Origin: Halegenticoccus soli
GTDB lineage: Archaea > Halobacteriota > Halobacteria > Halobacteriales > Haloferacaceae
Length of the DNA stretch: 64,000 nucleotides
Direction: 5' to 3'
Assembly (NCBI RefSeq): GCF_002844195.1
Contig: NZ_PEND01000007.1
Location: 62,001 to 126,000 of the forward strand
Shown piece after piece: positions 52,605 through 61,851 of this stretch (position 1 is the first letter of the stretch; the number at the start of each line of letters is the position of its first letter). A program made the position numbers and the translations under genes. Under the pieces are notes generated by a model. The model was given only the letters and a program-made list of their open reading frames with translations, was not told the DNA's origin and did no database searches.

Positions 52605-52988
52605 TCAGTGCTGCACGAACTCGACGAGGACGCCGCCGGTCGACTCCGGGTGCAGAAACGCGACGTCGTGGCCCCACGCGCCGGGACGCGGCCGCTCGTC
52701 GATGAGATCGAGTCCGAGGTCGCGGGCGCGATCGAGCGCCGCCTCTATGTCGTCGGTGGCGAGCGCGACGTGGTGGATTCCGGGGCCGCGGCTGTCGAGG
52801 AACCGCGAGATCGCACCCTCGGCGTGGGGTTCGAGGAGTTCGAAGTAGCCGTTTTCGAGTTCGAGGAAGACGACCGTCATCCCCTCGAACCGCTCCTCGT
52901 GCGCCACCGGCGCGCCGAGCAGATCGGCGAACAGGTCCGCGAGCGCCGCCGCGTCGGTCGTTGCGATTCCGGCGTGATCGAACTGCAT
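52605..52988 (-). CDS. mce: Methylmalonyl-CoA epimerase
   Basis: The 127-residue VOC-fold enzyme interconverts (S)- and (R)-methylmalonyl-CoA. Typical parts are FDHAGIATTDAAALADLFAD, FLELENGYFELLEPHAEGAI and GIHHVALATDDIEAAL with metal-binding His and Glu. The C-terminus EFVQH is usual. The mutase large subunit lies 3.5 kb further on (56446-58128), in the same direction but separated by other genes. It heads a minus-strand run with the MenE-like ligase. Confidence 0.92.
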   Translation of the reverse strand: MQFDHAGIATTDAAALADLFADLLGAPVAHEERFEGMTVVFLELENGYFELLEPHAEGAISRFLDSRGPGIHHVALATDDIEAALDRARDLGLDLIDERPRPGAWGHDVAFLHPESTGGVLVEFVQH

Positions 52989-53207
52989 GTGTCGGCACTC
53001 GGGAGGCGAGGTGATAAATCCGAGCGGAGGAGGAAACGGCGCTCACGTCCGCCGATTTCGCCGGACCCGCCGAACAGAAAACATATACCCGGACGTACGT
53101 CTCTGGTCGTAACGACTGTCTCGAAATATGATCTATACGAACGAATTTACCAACCATCCCGTCGGGAGTGGCGGGGAGCGGCCGTCAAATCGGCACGGAC
53201 GCGTCCG

Positions 53208-55100
53208 ATGACCGTATCACGGATATTGTACGTGGGAGAAGGTGTCCGGGTACCGTCACGGCTTCCGGCCGAACGACCGCACACCGTGGTCAGCGCGGCG
53301 GCCGGACCGGACGCGGCGACGGCCGAACTGCTCGCCGGCCCGGTCGACTGTCTCGTCTGCGGCCGTCCGATCGGGGACGAGCGCGTCGGGGACTTCCTCC
53401 GTTTCGTGCGCGAGGCGGCCCCCGATGTGCCGATCGTCCTGGCGGCCGAAGCGCCCGGAGCGGCGCGGGACGTCGCTCCCGGTCTGTACGACGAGTGGGT
53501 TCCCGCCACGGACGACCGGCGGGCCGACGAGCGGTCGCTCGTCGAGGCGGTCGAACGGTGCCTCGATCGACGGGCGGGGACGGGGAGCGCGGACCCGTCG
53601 AGCGGAGCGTCGACGGATCGAGCCGTCGAAGCGACCGGCGACGCGGTCCTTCGGCTCGACGCCGACGGCGCGATCAGCGCCGCGAACGCCAGGATGGCCG
53701 CCCACCTCGGCGTCCCGCGCGAGGAGGCGCTCGGGCGGGCGCTGTGCGACGTGCTGGACGCGGACCGCGGGTGCGAGCGGTGGCTCGAAGCCGTCGACGC
53801 CGCCGTCGAGGAGGGGCGGCCGGTCGAACTGCGCGAGTCGATCGACGGGCGGGTGTACCTGCTGCTCGTCGTGCCGCTCGACGACGGCGGCGCCCAGATC
53901 CTCCGGCGGGACGTCACGGAGCGCGTCGAGACGCGCCGCGCGCTCGAACGGGAGCGGGCGTTCATCGACGGCGTCCTCGACAACCTGACGGACATCTTCT
54001 TCGTGATGAACACAGACGCCGAGTTCGTCCGGTGGAACGAGCGCGTCGGCGCGGTGACCGGCTACGGGGCGGACGAGATCGCGGCGATGAGCCCGTTCGA
54101 CCTCATGGCCGCCGAGGACGTCAGCCGGGCCGCCGCCGCGGTTTCGAGGATCGTCGAGGACGGGGAGGCGACCGAGGAGATCAGGATCGAGACGCGCGAC
54201 GGCGAGCGCATCCCCTACGAGTTCACGGGGTCGCTCGTCCGCGATTCGGCGGGCGATCCGCTGTACATCTGCGGCATCGGACGCGACGTCACGGAGCGGA
54301 AGCGACACGAGGAGCAGTTGCGTCGCAAGCGGGAGGAGCTGGACCGCAAGAACGCCGAGCTCGACCGGAAGAACGCGGAGCTCGAGCGTTCCAACGCGGA
54401 GCTCGAACGGTTCGCGTCGGTCGCCTCGCACGACCTGAAGGAGCCGCTTCGCGTGGTGTCGAGCTACCTCGAACTGCTCGAACGGCGCTACGGGGAGGAT
54501 CTCGACACCGACGCGCGGGAGTTCGTCGCGTACGCGGTCGAGGGGGCCGACCGGATGCGGGAGATGATCGAGAACCTCCTGCACTACTCGCGGGTGAGCC
54601 GCCGGGACGAGTCGCGCGCGCCGGTCGACTGCGAAGTGGTCGTCAAGACGGTGCTCGAAAACATGCAGGTGACCGTCCGGCGGGCGGACGCCGAGGTCGC
54701 GGTCGACGAGCTGCCGACGGTCGTCGGGATGGAGACGCTCCTGGTGCAGCTGTTTCAGAACCTCATCGGCAACGCGATCGCGTACGCCGGGGACGCGCCG
54801 CCGCGCGTCCGAATCGGGGCTGAGCGGCGCGGGGACGAGTGGCTGTTCGCCGTCGCCGACAACGGCGTCGGGATCCCCCCGGAGCGACACGACCGCATCT
54901 TCGACCTCTTTTCGGGTTCCGGCACCGACGGCGGAACCGGGATCGGCCTCGCGACGTGCGAGCGCATCGTCGAGCGGCACGGCGGCGACATCTGGGTCGA
55001 ATCGGAGCCCGGCGAGGGATCGACGTTCTACTTCACGCTCCCCGCGGCGTCGGCCGCCTCCGGGCCGCTCGCCGATCCGACGGCCGGCGAGCGAGAGTAG
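53208..55100 (+). CDS. PAS-domain sensor histidine kinase with degenerate receiver
   Basis: The 630-residue protein begins with a receiver-like domain (RILYVGEGVRV, VDCLVCGRPIGDERVGDFLR, DVPIVLAAEA) in which the phosphate-accepting Asp position is Gly. Two PAS domains follow (about residues 140-250 and 260-375). A heptad-repeat coiled coil leads into the H-box ERFASVASHDLKEPLRVVSS. The ATPase has NLIGNAIAYAGD, DNGVGIPPERHDRIFDLF and GTGIGLATCERIVERHGGDI. It has no membrane helices, so it senses inside the cell. The start at 53208 is the first ATG before the receiver fold. Confidence 0.9.
   Translation: MTVSRILYVGEGVRVPSRLPAERPHTVVSAAAGPDAATAELLAGPVDCLVCGRPIGDERVGDFLRFVREAAPDVPIVLAAEAPGAARDVAPGLYDEWVPATDDRRADERSLVEAVERCLDRRAGTGSADPSSGASTDRAVEATGDAVLRLDADGAISAANARMAAHLGVPREEALGRALCDVLDADRGCERWLEAVDAAVEEGRPVELRESIDGRVYLLLVVPLDDGGAQILRRDVTERVETRRALERERAFIDGVLDNLTDIFFVMNTDAEFVRWNERVGAVTGYGADEIAAMSPFDLMAAEDVSRAAAAVSRIVEDGEATEEIRIETRDGERIPYEFTGSLVRDSAGDPLYICGIGRDVTERKRHEEQLRRKREELDRKNAELDRKNAELERSNAELERFASVASHDLKEPLRVVSSYLELLERRYGEDLDTDAREFVAYAVEGADRMREMIENLLHYSRVSRRDESRAPVDCEVVVKTVLENMQVTVRRADAEVAVDELPTVVGMETLLVQLFQNLIGNAIAYAGDAPPRVRIGAERRGDEWLFAVADNGVGIPPERHDRIFDLFSGSGTDGGTGIGLATCERIVERHGGDIWVESEPGEGSTFYFTLPAASAASGPLADPTAGERE
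54336..54409 (+). repeat. 21-bp heptad repeat before the H-box
   Basis: Units at 54336, 54357 and 54378, with a partial fourth at 54399, encode ELDRKNA, ELDRKNA, ELERSNA and ELERFAS. The 7-residue period is a coiled coil that would join PAS output to the kinase. Unit number sets the phase of signalling helices. Confidence 0.85.
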
Positions 55101-55217
55101 CGTCGCCGCGGGCCGAACGTCGCTCCGCGGCGACCCCCCGGCGTCCCCCGTTCCCTTTTCGCGGGCGACTCCTCCCTCTCCGCGGAAGTCTTCCTCTTCG
55201 CGGCGGAACGCCTCCCG

Positions 55218-55949
55218 TCAGGCGGTCGGTTCGACCGCCGCCGCGGCTCGCCGGGCGAGAACCTCCTCGTAGTAGTGGGTCATGATCTCCGCCGCGCGCT
55301 CCCAGTGGCGGCGGGTGTGCATGTCGTGGAGTTCGGTTCCGACGAGGTAGTACGACGCGAGGTGGCCGAATCCCGACCGCCCGAACGTCGGCTTTTTCGG
55401 GTGCCCGGCACCCCCGAGCGCGGCCGCGATCTCGTGGCGCTGTGCGGCCATCGTCGGGGTCCAGTAGTCGCCGCCGACCTTGTGCTTCCGCCACGCCTCG
55501 GTCGTCCTCGTCGCGTACTCGCGGTCCGCGCCGACGACCTCGGCGCGGCGGGCGAGCCGCGCTTCGACCGGACTCCAGTCGGCGGCCGCGAGCGCCCTGC
55601 GGTCGAGTTCGCCCCCGCGGACGTGCGGGTCCTCGACCCGGTCCTTCTCCCAGAGGGCGGCGGCGTACGCCCGCGCCGCCGCGTGGGCCTCCGCGTCGTC
55701 CAGGTGGGCGAACTGCCGCCTGTCGACCTCGTAGAACGCCTCGACCGCGCCCTCCCAGTCGCGGTCGTCGTGGGCCACGAAGCCCCGGCAGATCCGGCGA
55801 GCCATGTACCTCGCCCGTTCGCGCAGCCCCTCGGTCCTCCCCGGATCCGCGGCGCCGACGGGTGCGGTTCTCGGGCGATCTGTGCGTCCTGTCGCCGTGC
55901 CGGTCGTCGTACGGATCGAGCGGGCGGACGTTCCTTCCTCGGAGCTCAT
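55218..55949 (-). CDS. Uncharacterised His-rich haloarchaeal protein
   Basis: The 243-residue protein has a 45-residue Thr/Arg-rich start, likely disordered, then a helical body: RYMARRICRGFVAHDDRDWE, QFAHLDDAEAHAAARAYAAA and, near the end, GFGHLASYYLVGTELHDMHT with HWERAAEIMTHYYEEV. The cluster of His residues could bind metal or nucleotide. I do not recognise the family. An internal start near RYMARRI cannot be ruled out. It is divergent from the YbjQ-like gene. Confidence 0.68.
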   Translation of the reverse strand: MSSEEGTSARSIRTTTGTATGRTDRPRTAPVGAADPGRTEGLRERARYMARRICRGFVAHDDRDWEGAVEAFYEVDRRQFAHLDDAEAHAAARAYAAALWEKDRVEDPHVRGGELDRRALAAADWSPVEARLARRAEVVGADREYATRTTEAWRKHKVGGDYWTPTMAAQRHEIAAALGGAGHPKKPTFGRSGFGHLASYYLVGTELHDMHTRRHWERAAEIMTHYYEEVLARRAAAAVEPTA

Positions 55950-56120
55950 CTCTCCTACCCCCGTCTGGCTCTGACTGTCCGCCTCCCATATACGTTCCCT
56001 AACGGCGGCGTTACCTCCGTGGTTACTGGTCGGTTACTCGGGGAGAGGGAGGTGCCGACCGATACGGGGTGATTTCGCCGCGGCGCAAGACGTATATCGG
56101 GCCCATTCGTTCGGCGCGAC

Positions 56121-56435
56121 ATGTTCGTCACGACGACAGACGCGGTCGCCGGCCGCGATGTCGCGGAGACGCTCGGCGTCGTCCGCGGCAACACCGTTCG
56201 CGCCCGGAACGTGGGAAGCGACGTGGTGCAGGGGCTCCGAAACATCGCGGGCGGGGAGCTGAAGGGATACACGGAGCTACTGTCGGACGCGCGCGACGAG
56301 GCCGTCGCCCGGATGGAAGCCGAAGCGGACGAACTCGGCGCGGACGCCGTGGTCAACGTCCGGTTCGAGACGGGGAGCATCGCCCAGGGCGGCGCGGAGA
56401 TGCTCGCGTACGGTACCGCGGTGAGACTGAAGTAA
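56121..56435 (+). CDS. YbjQ/UPF0145-family protein
   Basis: The 104-residue protein matches the YbjQ family: TTTDAVAGRDVAETLGVVRG, NVGSDVVQGLRNIAGGELKG and ADAVVNVRFETGSIAQGGAE. Members form pentamers and are sometimes labelled heavy-metal-binding, but the role is unproven. It converges on the mutase gene, with stops 10 bp apart. Confidence 0.9.
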   Translation: MFVTTTDAVAGRDVAETLGVVRGNTVRARNVGSDVVQGLRNIAGGELKGYTELLSDARDEAVARMEAEADELGADAVVNVRFETGSIAQGGAEMLAYGTAVRLK

Positions 56436-56445
56436 AGGGAGGGGC

Positions 56446-58128
56446 TCAGACCGCGCTTCCGGGGTGGTACTCGCCGAACTCGTCGCGGAGCACGTTGCAG
56501 ATCTCGCCCACCGTCGCGTACGCCTTCACCGCCTCGACGATCGGGGGCAGGAGGTTGCCCTCCCCCCGCGCGGTGTCGCGGAGCGCGGCGAGCGCCGCTT
56601 CGACAGCCTCGTCGTCGCGCTCCGCCTTGACCGATTCGAGCCGTTCGATCTGTCGGCGCTCGTCCTCCTCCGTCACCTCCTCGATGTCGATGTCCGCCTC
56701 CTCGTCGACCCGGTACTCGTTGACCCCGACGATGATCCGCTCGCCGTCTTCGATCTCCCGCTGGCGCTCGAAGGCGACGTCGTGGATCTGCCGCTGCACC
56801 CACTGGCTCTCGACGGCGTCGAGCATGCCGCCGCGCTCGTCGACCTCCGCGACGATCCCGCGCGCCTCCTCCTCGATCGCGTCGGTCAGCGATTCGACGT
56901 AGTAACTCCCGGCGAGCGGGTCGATGGTGTCGGCCGCGCCGGACTCGTGGGCCAGGATCTGCTGCGTCCGCAGGGCGGTCCGGACGCTCTCTTCCGTCGG
57001 CAGCGACAGCGCCTCGTCCTTCCCGTTCGTGTGGAGGCTCTGGGTGCCGCCGAGCACCGCCGCGAGCGCCTGGTAGGCGACCCGGACGACGTTGTTCTCG
57101 ACCTGCTGGGCGGTGAGCGTCGACCCTCCGGTCTGGGTGTGGAACTTCAGCTGCTTCGACTTGGGGTTCTCCGCGCCGAAGCGCTCCTCCATGATCCTGG
57201 CCCACATCCGCCGGGCCGCCCGGAACTTCGCCACCTCCTCCAGCACGTTGTTGTGGGCGTTGAAGAAGAACGACAGCTGCGGCGCGAACTCGTCCACGTC
57301 CAGGCCGGCGTCGACCGCGGCTCGCACGTACTCGATCCCGTTACCGAGGGTGAACGCGACCTCCTGGGCCGCGGTGGAACCCGCCTCGCGGATGTGGTAC
57401 CCCGAGATGGAGATGGTGTTGAACTTCGGCGTCTCCGCCGCGCAGAACTCGAAGGTGTCGGTGATGAGCCGCATCGACTGCTCGGGGGGGTAGATGTAGA
57501 GGTTGCGGGCGATGTACTCCTTCATGATGTCGTTCTGGACGGTGCCCCGGAGCTTCTCGCGGGGAACGCCCTGTTTGTCGCCGACGGCGACGTACATCGC
57601 GAGCAGCACCGAGGCGGGCGCGTTGATCGTCATGCTGGTCGACACCTCGTCCAGCGGGATGCCGTCGAAGAGCGTCTCCATGTCCCGCAGGGTGTCGATG
57701 GCGACGCCGGACTTGCCGACCTCGCCCTGCGCCATCGTCGCGTCGGAGTCGTAGCCCATCTGCGTCGGCAGGTCGAACGCCACCGAGAGGCCGGTCTGGC
57801 CGTTCTCGATGAGGTACTGGTAGCGGTCGTTCGTCTCCTCTGCCGTGCCGAACCCGGCGTACTGGCGCATCGTCCACAGCCGCCCGCGGTGCATCGTGGG
57901 GTAGACGCCGCGGGTGTACGGCTCCTCGCCCGGGAACCCCAGATCCTCCAGGTAGTCGAGGTCGGAGACGTCGGCCGGCGTGTAGAGCCGCTTCACCTCC
58001 TGGCCGCCGGTGTCGGTGGTGAAGCGCTCCTCGCGCTCTCCGAACCGCTCCAGGGTGGGCGAGAGCGTCTCCTCCTCCCACTCCTCCTTCGCGGATCGTA
58101 TTCGCTCCAGGTCGTCCCGATCGAACAT
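56446..58128 (-). CDS. mcmA: Methylmalonyl-CoA mutase large subunit
   Basis: The 560-residue protein is the catalytic TIM-barrel part of the B12-dependent mutase that converts methylmalonyl-CoA to succinyl-CoA. Landmarks are [60 protein letters not shown] and [20 protein letters not shown]. The B12-binding small subunit is normally separate in archaea and is not in this window. The epimerase is at 52605-52988. TATA-like CTTAAG lies at 58154-58159. Confidence 0.94.
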   Translation of the reverse strand: MFDRDDLERIRSAKEEWEEETLSPTLERFGEREERFTTDTGGQEVKRLYTPADVSDLDYLEDLGFPGEEPYTRGVYPTMHRGRLWTMRQYAGFGTAEETNDRYQYLIENGQTGLSVAFDLPTQMGYDSDATMAQGEVGKSGVAIDTLRDMETLFDGIPLDEVSTSMTINAPASVLLAMYVAVGDKQGVPREKLRGTVQNDIMKEYIARNLYIYPPEQSMRLITDTFEFCAAETPKFNTISISGYHIREAGSTAAQEVAFTLGNGIEYVRAAVDAGLDVDEFAPQLSFFFNAHNNVLEEVAKFRAARRMWARIMEERFGAENPKSKQLKFHTQTGGSTLTAQQVENNVVRVAYQALAAVLGGTQSLHTNGKDEALSLPTEESVRTALRTQQILAHESGAADTIDPLAGSYYVESLTDAIEEEARGIVAEVDERGGMLDAVESQWVQRQIHDVAFERQREIEDGERIIVGVNEYRVDEEADIDIEEVTEEDERRQIERLESVKAERDDEAVEAALAALRDTARGEGNLLPPIVEAVKAYATVGEICNVLRDEFGEYHPGSAV

Positions 58129-58153
58129 GGTCGAAGATGAAGGTAGGGGCCGA

Positions 58154-58159
58154 CTTAAG
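58154..58159 (-). promoter_or_regulatory. TATA-like element of the mutase gene
   Basis: CTTAAG at 58154-58159 lies 25 nt before the mutase ATG at 58128. The spacing fits a leaderless haloarchaeal promoter. Confidence 0.5.
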
Positions 58160-58252
58160 CGTTTGATTCGAACGGAAATACGTGACAGAATTTCGCCATC
58201 TCCGGAGTTACTTCGCGCTCACTGATACGCTCCGAGCGCGTGGATTCGGTCG

Positions 58253-58410
58253 ATGGATCGCGGTCGACGGCGCGTTCTCGAACTCGCGGGCGTCGGCACC
58301 GGCCCGGCGCTCGCCGGGTGCGCGGGCGGATCGAGCACGGAGGCGACGGATCGGACCGGGACGACCGATGTCGAGGAGGCCGTCTCCGTCGTCAACTCAC
58401 GGGGGCGGCG
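58253..58410 (+). pseudogene. Remnant of a Tat lipoprotein gene
   Basis: A frame starting at ATG 58253 reads RGRRRVLELAGVGTGPALAG and then CAGGSS, which is a twin-arginine signal with a lipobox Cys. After about 50 residues it runs into the end of the ABC transporter binding-protein gene on the other strand and loses protein character. It is probably the first part of a lipoprotein gene cut by rearrangement. Confidence 0.45.
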
Positions 58411-60180
58411 TCACGTCCGCCGGGCGATCCGCACGTGGTTGTACTTGTGCTTGTCGAACCCCGCGGCGCCGGTCTTGGGCACGTCGACCCACCGGTAGTA
58501 GAAGCCCTCGCCGACGGGGTGGTACTTCGGGACGATCACCGCGTCCTCCCAGTTCGCCCGCTCCATGGCCAGACAGGCCCGTCTCCGAGCCGTCCGGTCC
58601 GCGTCGCTCTCCGTCCGGTGGGCCTCTATCGCCTTCCACGCCTCCGCCGCCCGCTTCGACGCGTCGGTCCCCTTCCACGCGACTCTGGAGGCCTCGGCCG
58701 TCGGCGAGAGCAGCTGGAGGAAGTTCTCGGGGGCCGGGTAGTCCATCGACCAGCCGAACGAAAACATCTCCAGAGCGCCGTTCTCGCGGCGCTTCGCCAG
58801 CGCCGGAAACGGCGCCTCCTCCAGGGTCAACTCGACGCCGACGGCCGCGAGCTGGTCGCGGAGCCGCTCGCCCGTCGTCCGCCAGTTCGCCCCCTCGTAC
58901 ACCGTGAACGTCAGCTCGGCGGGATCGCCCGGGTCGTACCCCGCCTCCCGGAGCGTCCGCTCCGCCGCGTCGAGGCGCGTTTCGCCGACTCCGTACGGGT
59001 AGTGGCCCCTCGCGTGCCGGTCGTACGCCTCCGGGCCGCCGGGGAAGAGGCTGGGCGGCGTCAGGTGGGTCGCCGCCAGCCCCCGGCCCTTGTGGACGTC
59101 GCGCAGCTGCCGCTCCTGGTTCAGCGCGTACGCGACCGCCCGACGGACGGGCCTCGGCACCAGCTCGGCGTTGAACCCGACGTACATCGTCGTCGCCTGC
59201 GGCACCTGCACGTACCTGACCGTCTTCCCGTTCTCGGGGAGCGGGCCGTAGGTGCCGACCTTCCGACCCCGCTCGTCGACCGCCCGGATCGAAACCAGCT
59301 CGGGGTCGAAGCGCGCGTCCGGGACCCAGAACGCGTCGGCGTTGCCGTTCGTCGCGTACTCGTACGCGCTGTTCGGGTCGCTTATCACCTGCCAGTGGAT
59401 CCCGGCCACCGTCGGCGCGTGACCGTGGTAGTCCTCCCGCGCGTTCACCCGGTACTCGGTCCCCTGCTTCCAGTAGTCGAGCGCGAACGGGCCGGCCCCG
59501 ACGGGACGGCGCGCGGCGAACTCCTCCCGTTTCACTTCGCCGTCGTACCCCTCGACGTCGCCGACGATCCCCTCGGGGACGATCCCGAACGACGGGTGCG
59601 CGAGGACGGCGGTCGTCGCGTGGAACGGCTCCGACAGCCGGAGCCTGACGGTGCGCTCGTCAGCCGCCTCGACGCCGAGGCTGCCGGGGACGTACTCCTC
59701 CCGCGTCCCCGAGTCGGTTTCGACCGTTCGCGTCTCGTGCGTCACGCCCACGAGGTCCAGGAGCGTCGACGCCCAGGCGGAGACGGGCGAGGACGCCAGC
59801 CGTTCGAAGGTGTAGACGACGTCGGCCGCGCGGACCGGGGAACCGTCGCTGAACGTCGCGTTCGGCTTCAGCGCGAACGCGTACTCCCTCCCGTCGTCGG
59901 AGACCGAGAGGTCCTCGGCGAGCAGGAGCTCGGGCGTCGGAGTCCCCTTCGGATAGTACGTCAGGCCGTCGTACAGCTGGCTCACGATCTTGGCGGACGC
60001 GGTGTCGATAGACTGCGCCGGATCGAGCGTCCTGATCGGCTGGCCGATCATCCGGAGGGTTCGGTCAGTCGGGCGGTCCCCGGCGCTCGGCGCGTCCGTA
60101 CAGCCGGCGAGCGCGAGCCCCGATCCGAGGCCCGTCGCCGTTCGGAGAAAGCTCCGCCGCGAGAAAGCGTGTCGAGTCAT
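58411..60180 (-). CDS. ABC transporter substrate-binding lipoprotein, peptide/nickel type
   Basis: The 589-residue protein starts with a Tat signal, HAFSRRSFLRTATGLGSGLA, and lipobox LAGC, so it is exported folded and anchored by lipid on the cell surface. The mature part is family 5 extracellular solute-binding: IGQPIRTLDPAQSIDTASAK, FALKPNATFSDGSPVRAADV and a C-terminal GFYYRWVDVPKTG. The substrate may be peptides, nickel or opines. No permease or ATPase genes are in the window. Start ATG 60180 was chosen for the signal sequence; an upstream ATG at 60348 adds unrelated residues. Confidence 0.9.
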   Translation of the reverse strand: MTRHAFSRRSFLRTATGLGSGLALAGCTDAPSAGDRPTDRTLRMIGQPIRTLDPAQSIDTASAKIVSQLYDGLTYYPKGTPTPELLLAEDLSVSDDGREYAFALKPNATFSDGSPVRAADVVYTFERLASSPVSAWASTLLDLVGVTHETRTVETDSGTREEYVPGSLGVEAADERTVRLRLSEPFHATTAVLAHPSFGIVPEGIVGDVEGYDGEVKREEFAARRPVGAGPFALDYWKQGTEYRVNAREDYHGHAPTVAGIHWQVISDPNSAYEYATNGNADAFWVPDARFDPELVSIRAVDERGRKVGTYGPLPENGKTVRYVQVPQATTMYVGFNAELVPRPVRRAVAYALNQERQLRDVHKGRGLAATHLTPPSLFPGGPEAYDRHARGHYPYGVGETRLDAAERTLREAGYDPGDPAELTFTVYEGANWRTTGERLRDQLAAVGVELTLEEAPFPALAKRRENGALEMFSFGWSMDYPAPENFLQLLSPTAEASRVAWKGTDASKRAAEAWKAIEAHRTESDADRTARRRACLAMERANWEDAVIVPKYHPVGEGFYYRWVDVPKTGAAGFDKHKYNHVRIARRT

Positions 60181-60347
60181 GGTTCGAATCTGAGCGTTCG
60201 TGGTCGAGCCGACGAGCTGAAACGGAACGGTCTCGGAGCCCGTCGGTTTCGCTTGATCACCTCCCGCGAGCGCGGATAAAAAGCCAGCTAAGTGCTCTCC
60301 CCTCGGGTACCGTGATATCAATTGCCGCGTCGGCCGCCGAACGCACA

Positions 60348-60355
60348 TTTAGATA
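60348..60355 (+). promoter_or_regulatory. TATA-like element of the O-methyltransferase gene
   Basis: TTTAGATA at 60348-60355 lies 22 nt before the ATG at 60378. It falls inside a longer open frame from 60312, which supports the shorter start. Confidence 0.5.
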
Positions 60356-60377
60356 CCCACGACTCGATCCCTCCCGC

Positions 60378-61103
60378 ATGGTCCTACCCGACGACGTGTC
60401 CCGGTTCGTCCGCGCGACCGGTCCCGAGCACGACGAGATTCAAGCGGAGATGGCGGCGTACGCCCGCGAGAACGGATTTCCCGTCATCGGTCCGGAGGCC
60501 GGCGGCGTCCTCCGGCTCCTCGCCCGCCTGACCGGCGCCAAGCGCGTGTTCGAGTTCGGGTCCGGCTACGGCTACTCCGCGTACTGGTTCCTCCAGGGGA
60601 TGAGCGCGGACGGCGAGGTCGTCCTCACGGAGTTCGACGGGGACGAACTCGCCATGGCGCGGGAGTTCTTCGAGCGCGCCGGGATCGACGACCGCGCGAC
60701 CTTCGAGGAGGGCGACGCGGTTTCCATCGTCGACGACTACGACGGCCCGTTCGACCTCGTGCTCGTCGACCACCAGAAGCACCGCTACGCAGAGGCGTTC
60801 GAGAAGGTCCGGGCGAAAGTCCGGGTCGGCGGCGCGGTCGTCGCGGACAACGTCATGCGCGGGCCGATCGACTTCGACGCGCTGCTCGCGTCCGTGGAGG
60901 GCGTGGACGGAGAGGGAGGGGACGGTGACGGCGTGGACGAGGCCGAAAACGCCGGAGGCGACGGCGCCTCCGCGCGCGCCGACCTGGACCGGGACACCCG
61001 CGGCATCGCGGCGTACCTCGCGACCGTCCGCGCCGATCCGTCGTTCGAAACGCTCGTTCTCCCGGTGGGCAACGGAATCGCGGTGAGCTGTCGGACCGCC
61101 TGA
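60378..61103 (+). CDS. Class I SAM-dependent O-methyltransferase
   Basis: The 241-residue protein matches the family 3 O-methyltransferases (catechol and caffeoyl-CoA type). The SAM loop is RVFEFGSGYGYSAYWFLQGM, followed by EVVLTEFDGDELAMAREFFE and the metal-binding LVLVDHQKHRYAEAFEKVRA, where the usual Asp-Ala is Asp-His. A 30-residue Gly/Asp/Glu-rich insertion (GEGGDGDGVDEAENAGGDGA) follows residue 180. The acceptor is unknown. Confidence 0.9.
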   Translation: MVLPDDVSRFVRATGPEHDEIQAEMAAYARENGFPVIGPEAGGVLRLLARLTGAKRVFEFGSGYGYSAYWFLQGMSADGEVVLTEFDGDELAMAREFFERAGIDDRATFEEGDAVSIVDDYDGPFDLVLVDHQKHRYAEAFEKVRAKVRVGGAVVADNVMRGPIDFDALLASVEGVDGEGGDGDGVDEAENAGGDGASARADLDRDTRGIAAYLATVRADPSFETLVLPVGNGIAVSCRTA

Positions 61104-61277
61104 GAGGGCGGTACCACCGTCGGATTTCCGGCGGAGCGCTGCGACCCGGCTGCGTGAAACGGCCGGGCGTCGAGCGGTCGAACGATCCGCGGCGTCGGCC
61201 GCGGTCGCGCGGTCGGCCGCCAGTCACACCGACGCATGGCGGACGCCCTCGGTTGTAGTCGTGAGGGGAGTCGGACG

Positions 61278-61583
61278 CTAATCGGAGAGCGCCTCCCGTT
61301 CGGATCGCTCCCCGACCGATATCCTGACAGTCCCGGAACGGTTGCTGCGGACGGTGACGGAACAGCCGTCGTAGGGAAACGAAACGAAAACGTCCGGACG
61401 CGGGTGCGGGTCCTCTATCGTCGTGAAAAGGTCGTCGAGCGCGTCGGGATTTATCGCCTCCGAGAGGGGAAGTTGAAGCTCCATCTGGTCGCATCCCTCG
61501 CGGCGTGAAACCGCCACCAGCACTCCATCGCTTATCCGCTCCACCGGAGAGGGCTCGTAAACGACCCGGCCGTGCTTGCTCAT
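61278..61583 (-). CDS. HalOD1 output-domain protein
   Basis: The 101-residue protein is one HalOD1 domain: VERISDGVLVAVSRREGCDQ, then MELQLPLSEAINPDALDDLF and FVSFPYDGCSVTVRSNRSGT. HalOD1 is a haloarchaea-specific domain proposed to act at the output end of signalling proteins. It stands alone, with a TATA box at 61610-61615, and is probably a partner for a separate regulator. Confidence 0.85.
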   Translation of the reverse strand: MSKHGRVVYEPSPVERISDGVLVAVSRREGCDQMELQLPLSEAINPDALDDLFTTIEDPHPRPDVFVSFPYDGCSVTVRSNRSGTVRISVGERSEREALSD

Positions 61584-61609
61584 CTCACACGCGGTTCTTG
61601 GCGGCGGGG

Positions 61610-61615
61610 TAAAAA
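61610..61615 (-). promoter_or_regulatory. TATA box of the HalOD1 gene
   Basis: TTTTTA on the minus strand at 61610-61615 ends 26 nt before the ATG at 61583. The nearby sequence to 61700 is strongly AT-rich. Confidence 0.55.
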
Positions 61616-61684
61616 CATATCGTGTCGTTGAAAAAGTGTGAAGATAAATGGAAGATTTAATGAAATTTCCTCACCACCGTGAGA

Positions 61685-61696
61685 TACTAATTAGTA
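61685..61696. repeat. Perfect 12-bp palindrome
   Basis: TACTAATTAGTA is fully self-complementary and lies in the AT-rich gap between the HalOD1 and NAC genes. It is 102 bp from the HalOD1 start and 155 bp from the NAC start, so its target is not clear. The rest of the 268-bp gap has no gene. Confidence 0.5.
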
Positions 61697-61851
61697 ATCG
61701 TTCGACTACGCTACTCCGTTCCATTTGATGCCGGCCGACCGGCGCTCCCTCGATCGCTCGTGGTCCCACGCGCGACAGCGACCGGAGCGGAAGACGGACG
61801 GCCGTCGCGTCCTTCGCCATACTTTTGCCGCCGGACCGCGACCGTCCGGGT

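Noticed and set aside
60255-60264. GGAGGTGATC on the minus strand, a perfect 10-base match to the 16S anti-Shine-Dalgarno end
   Set aside because: No start codon follows at usable distance, and a TATA element at 60275-60282 puts it at or before the transcription start, so it is likely chance.
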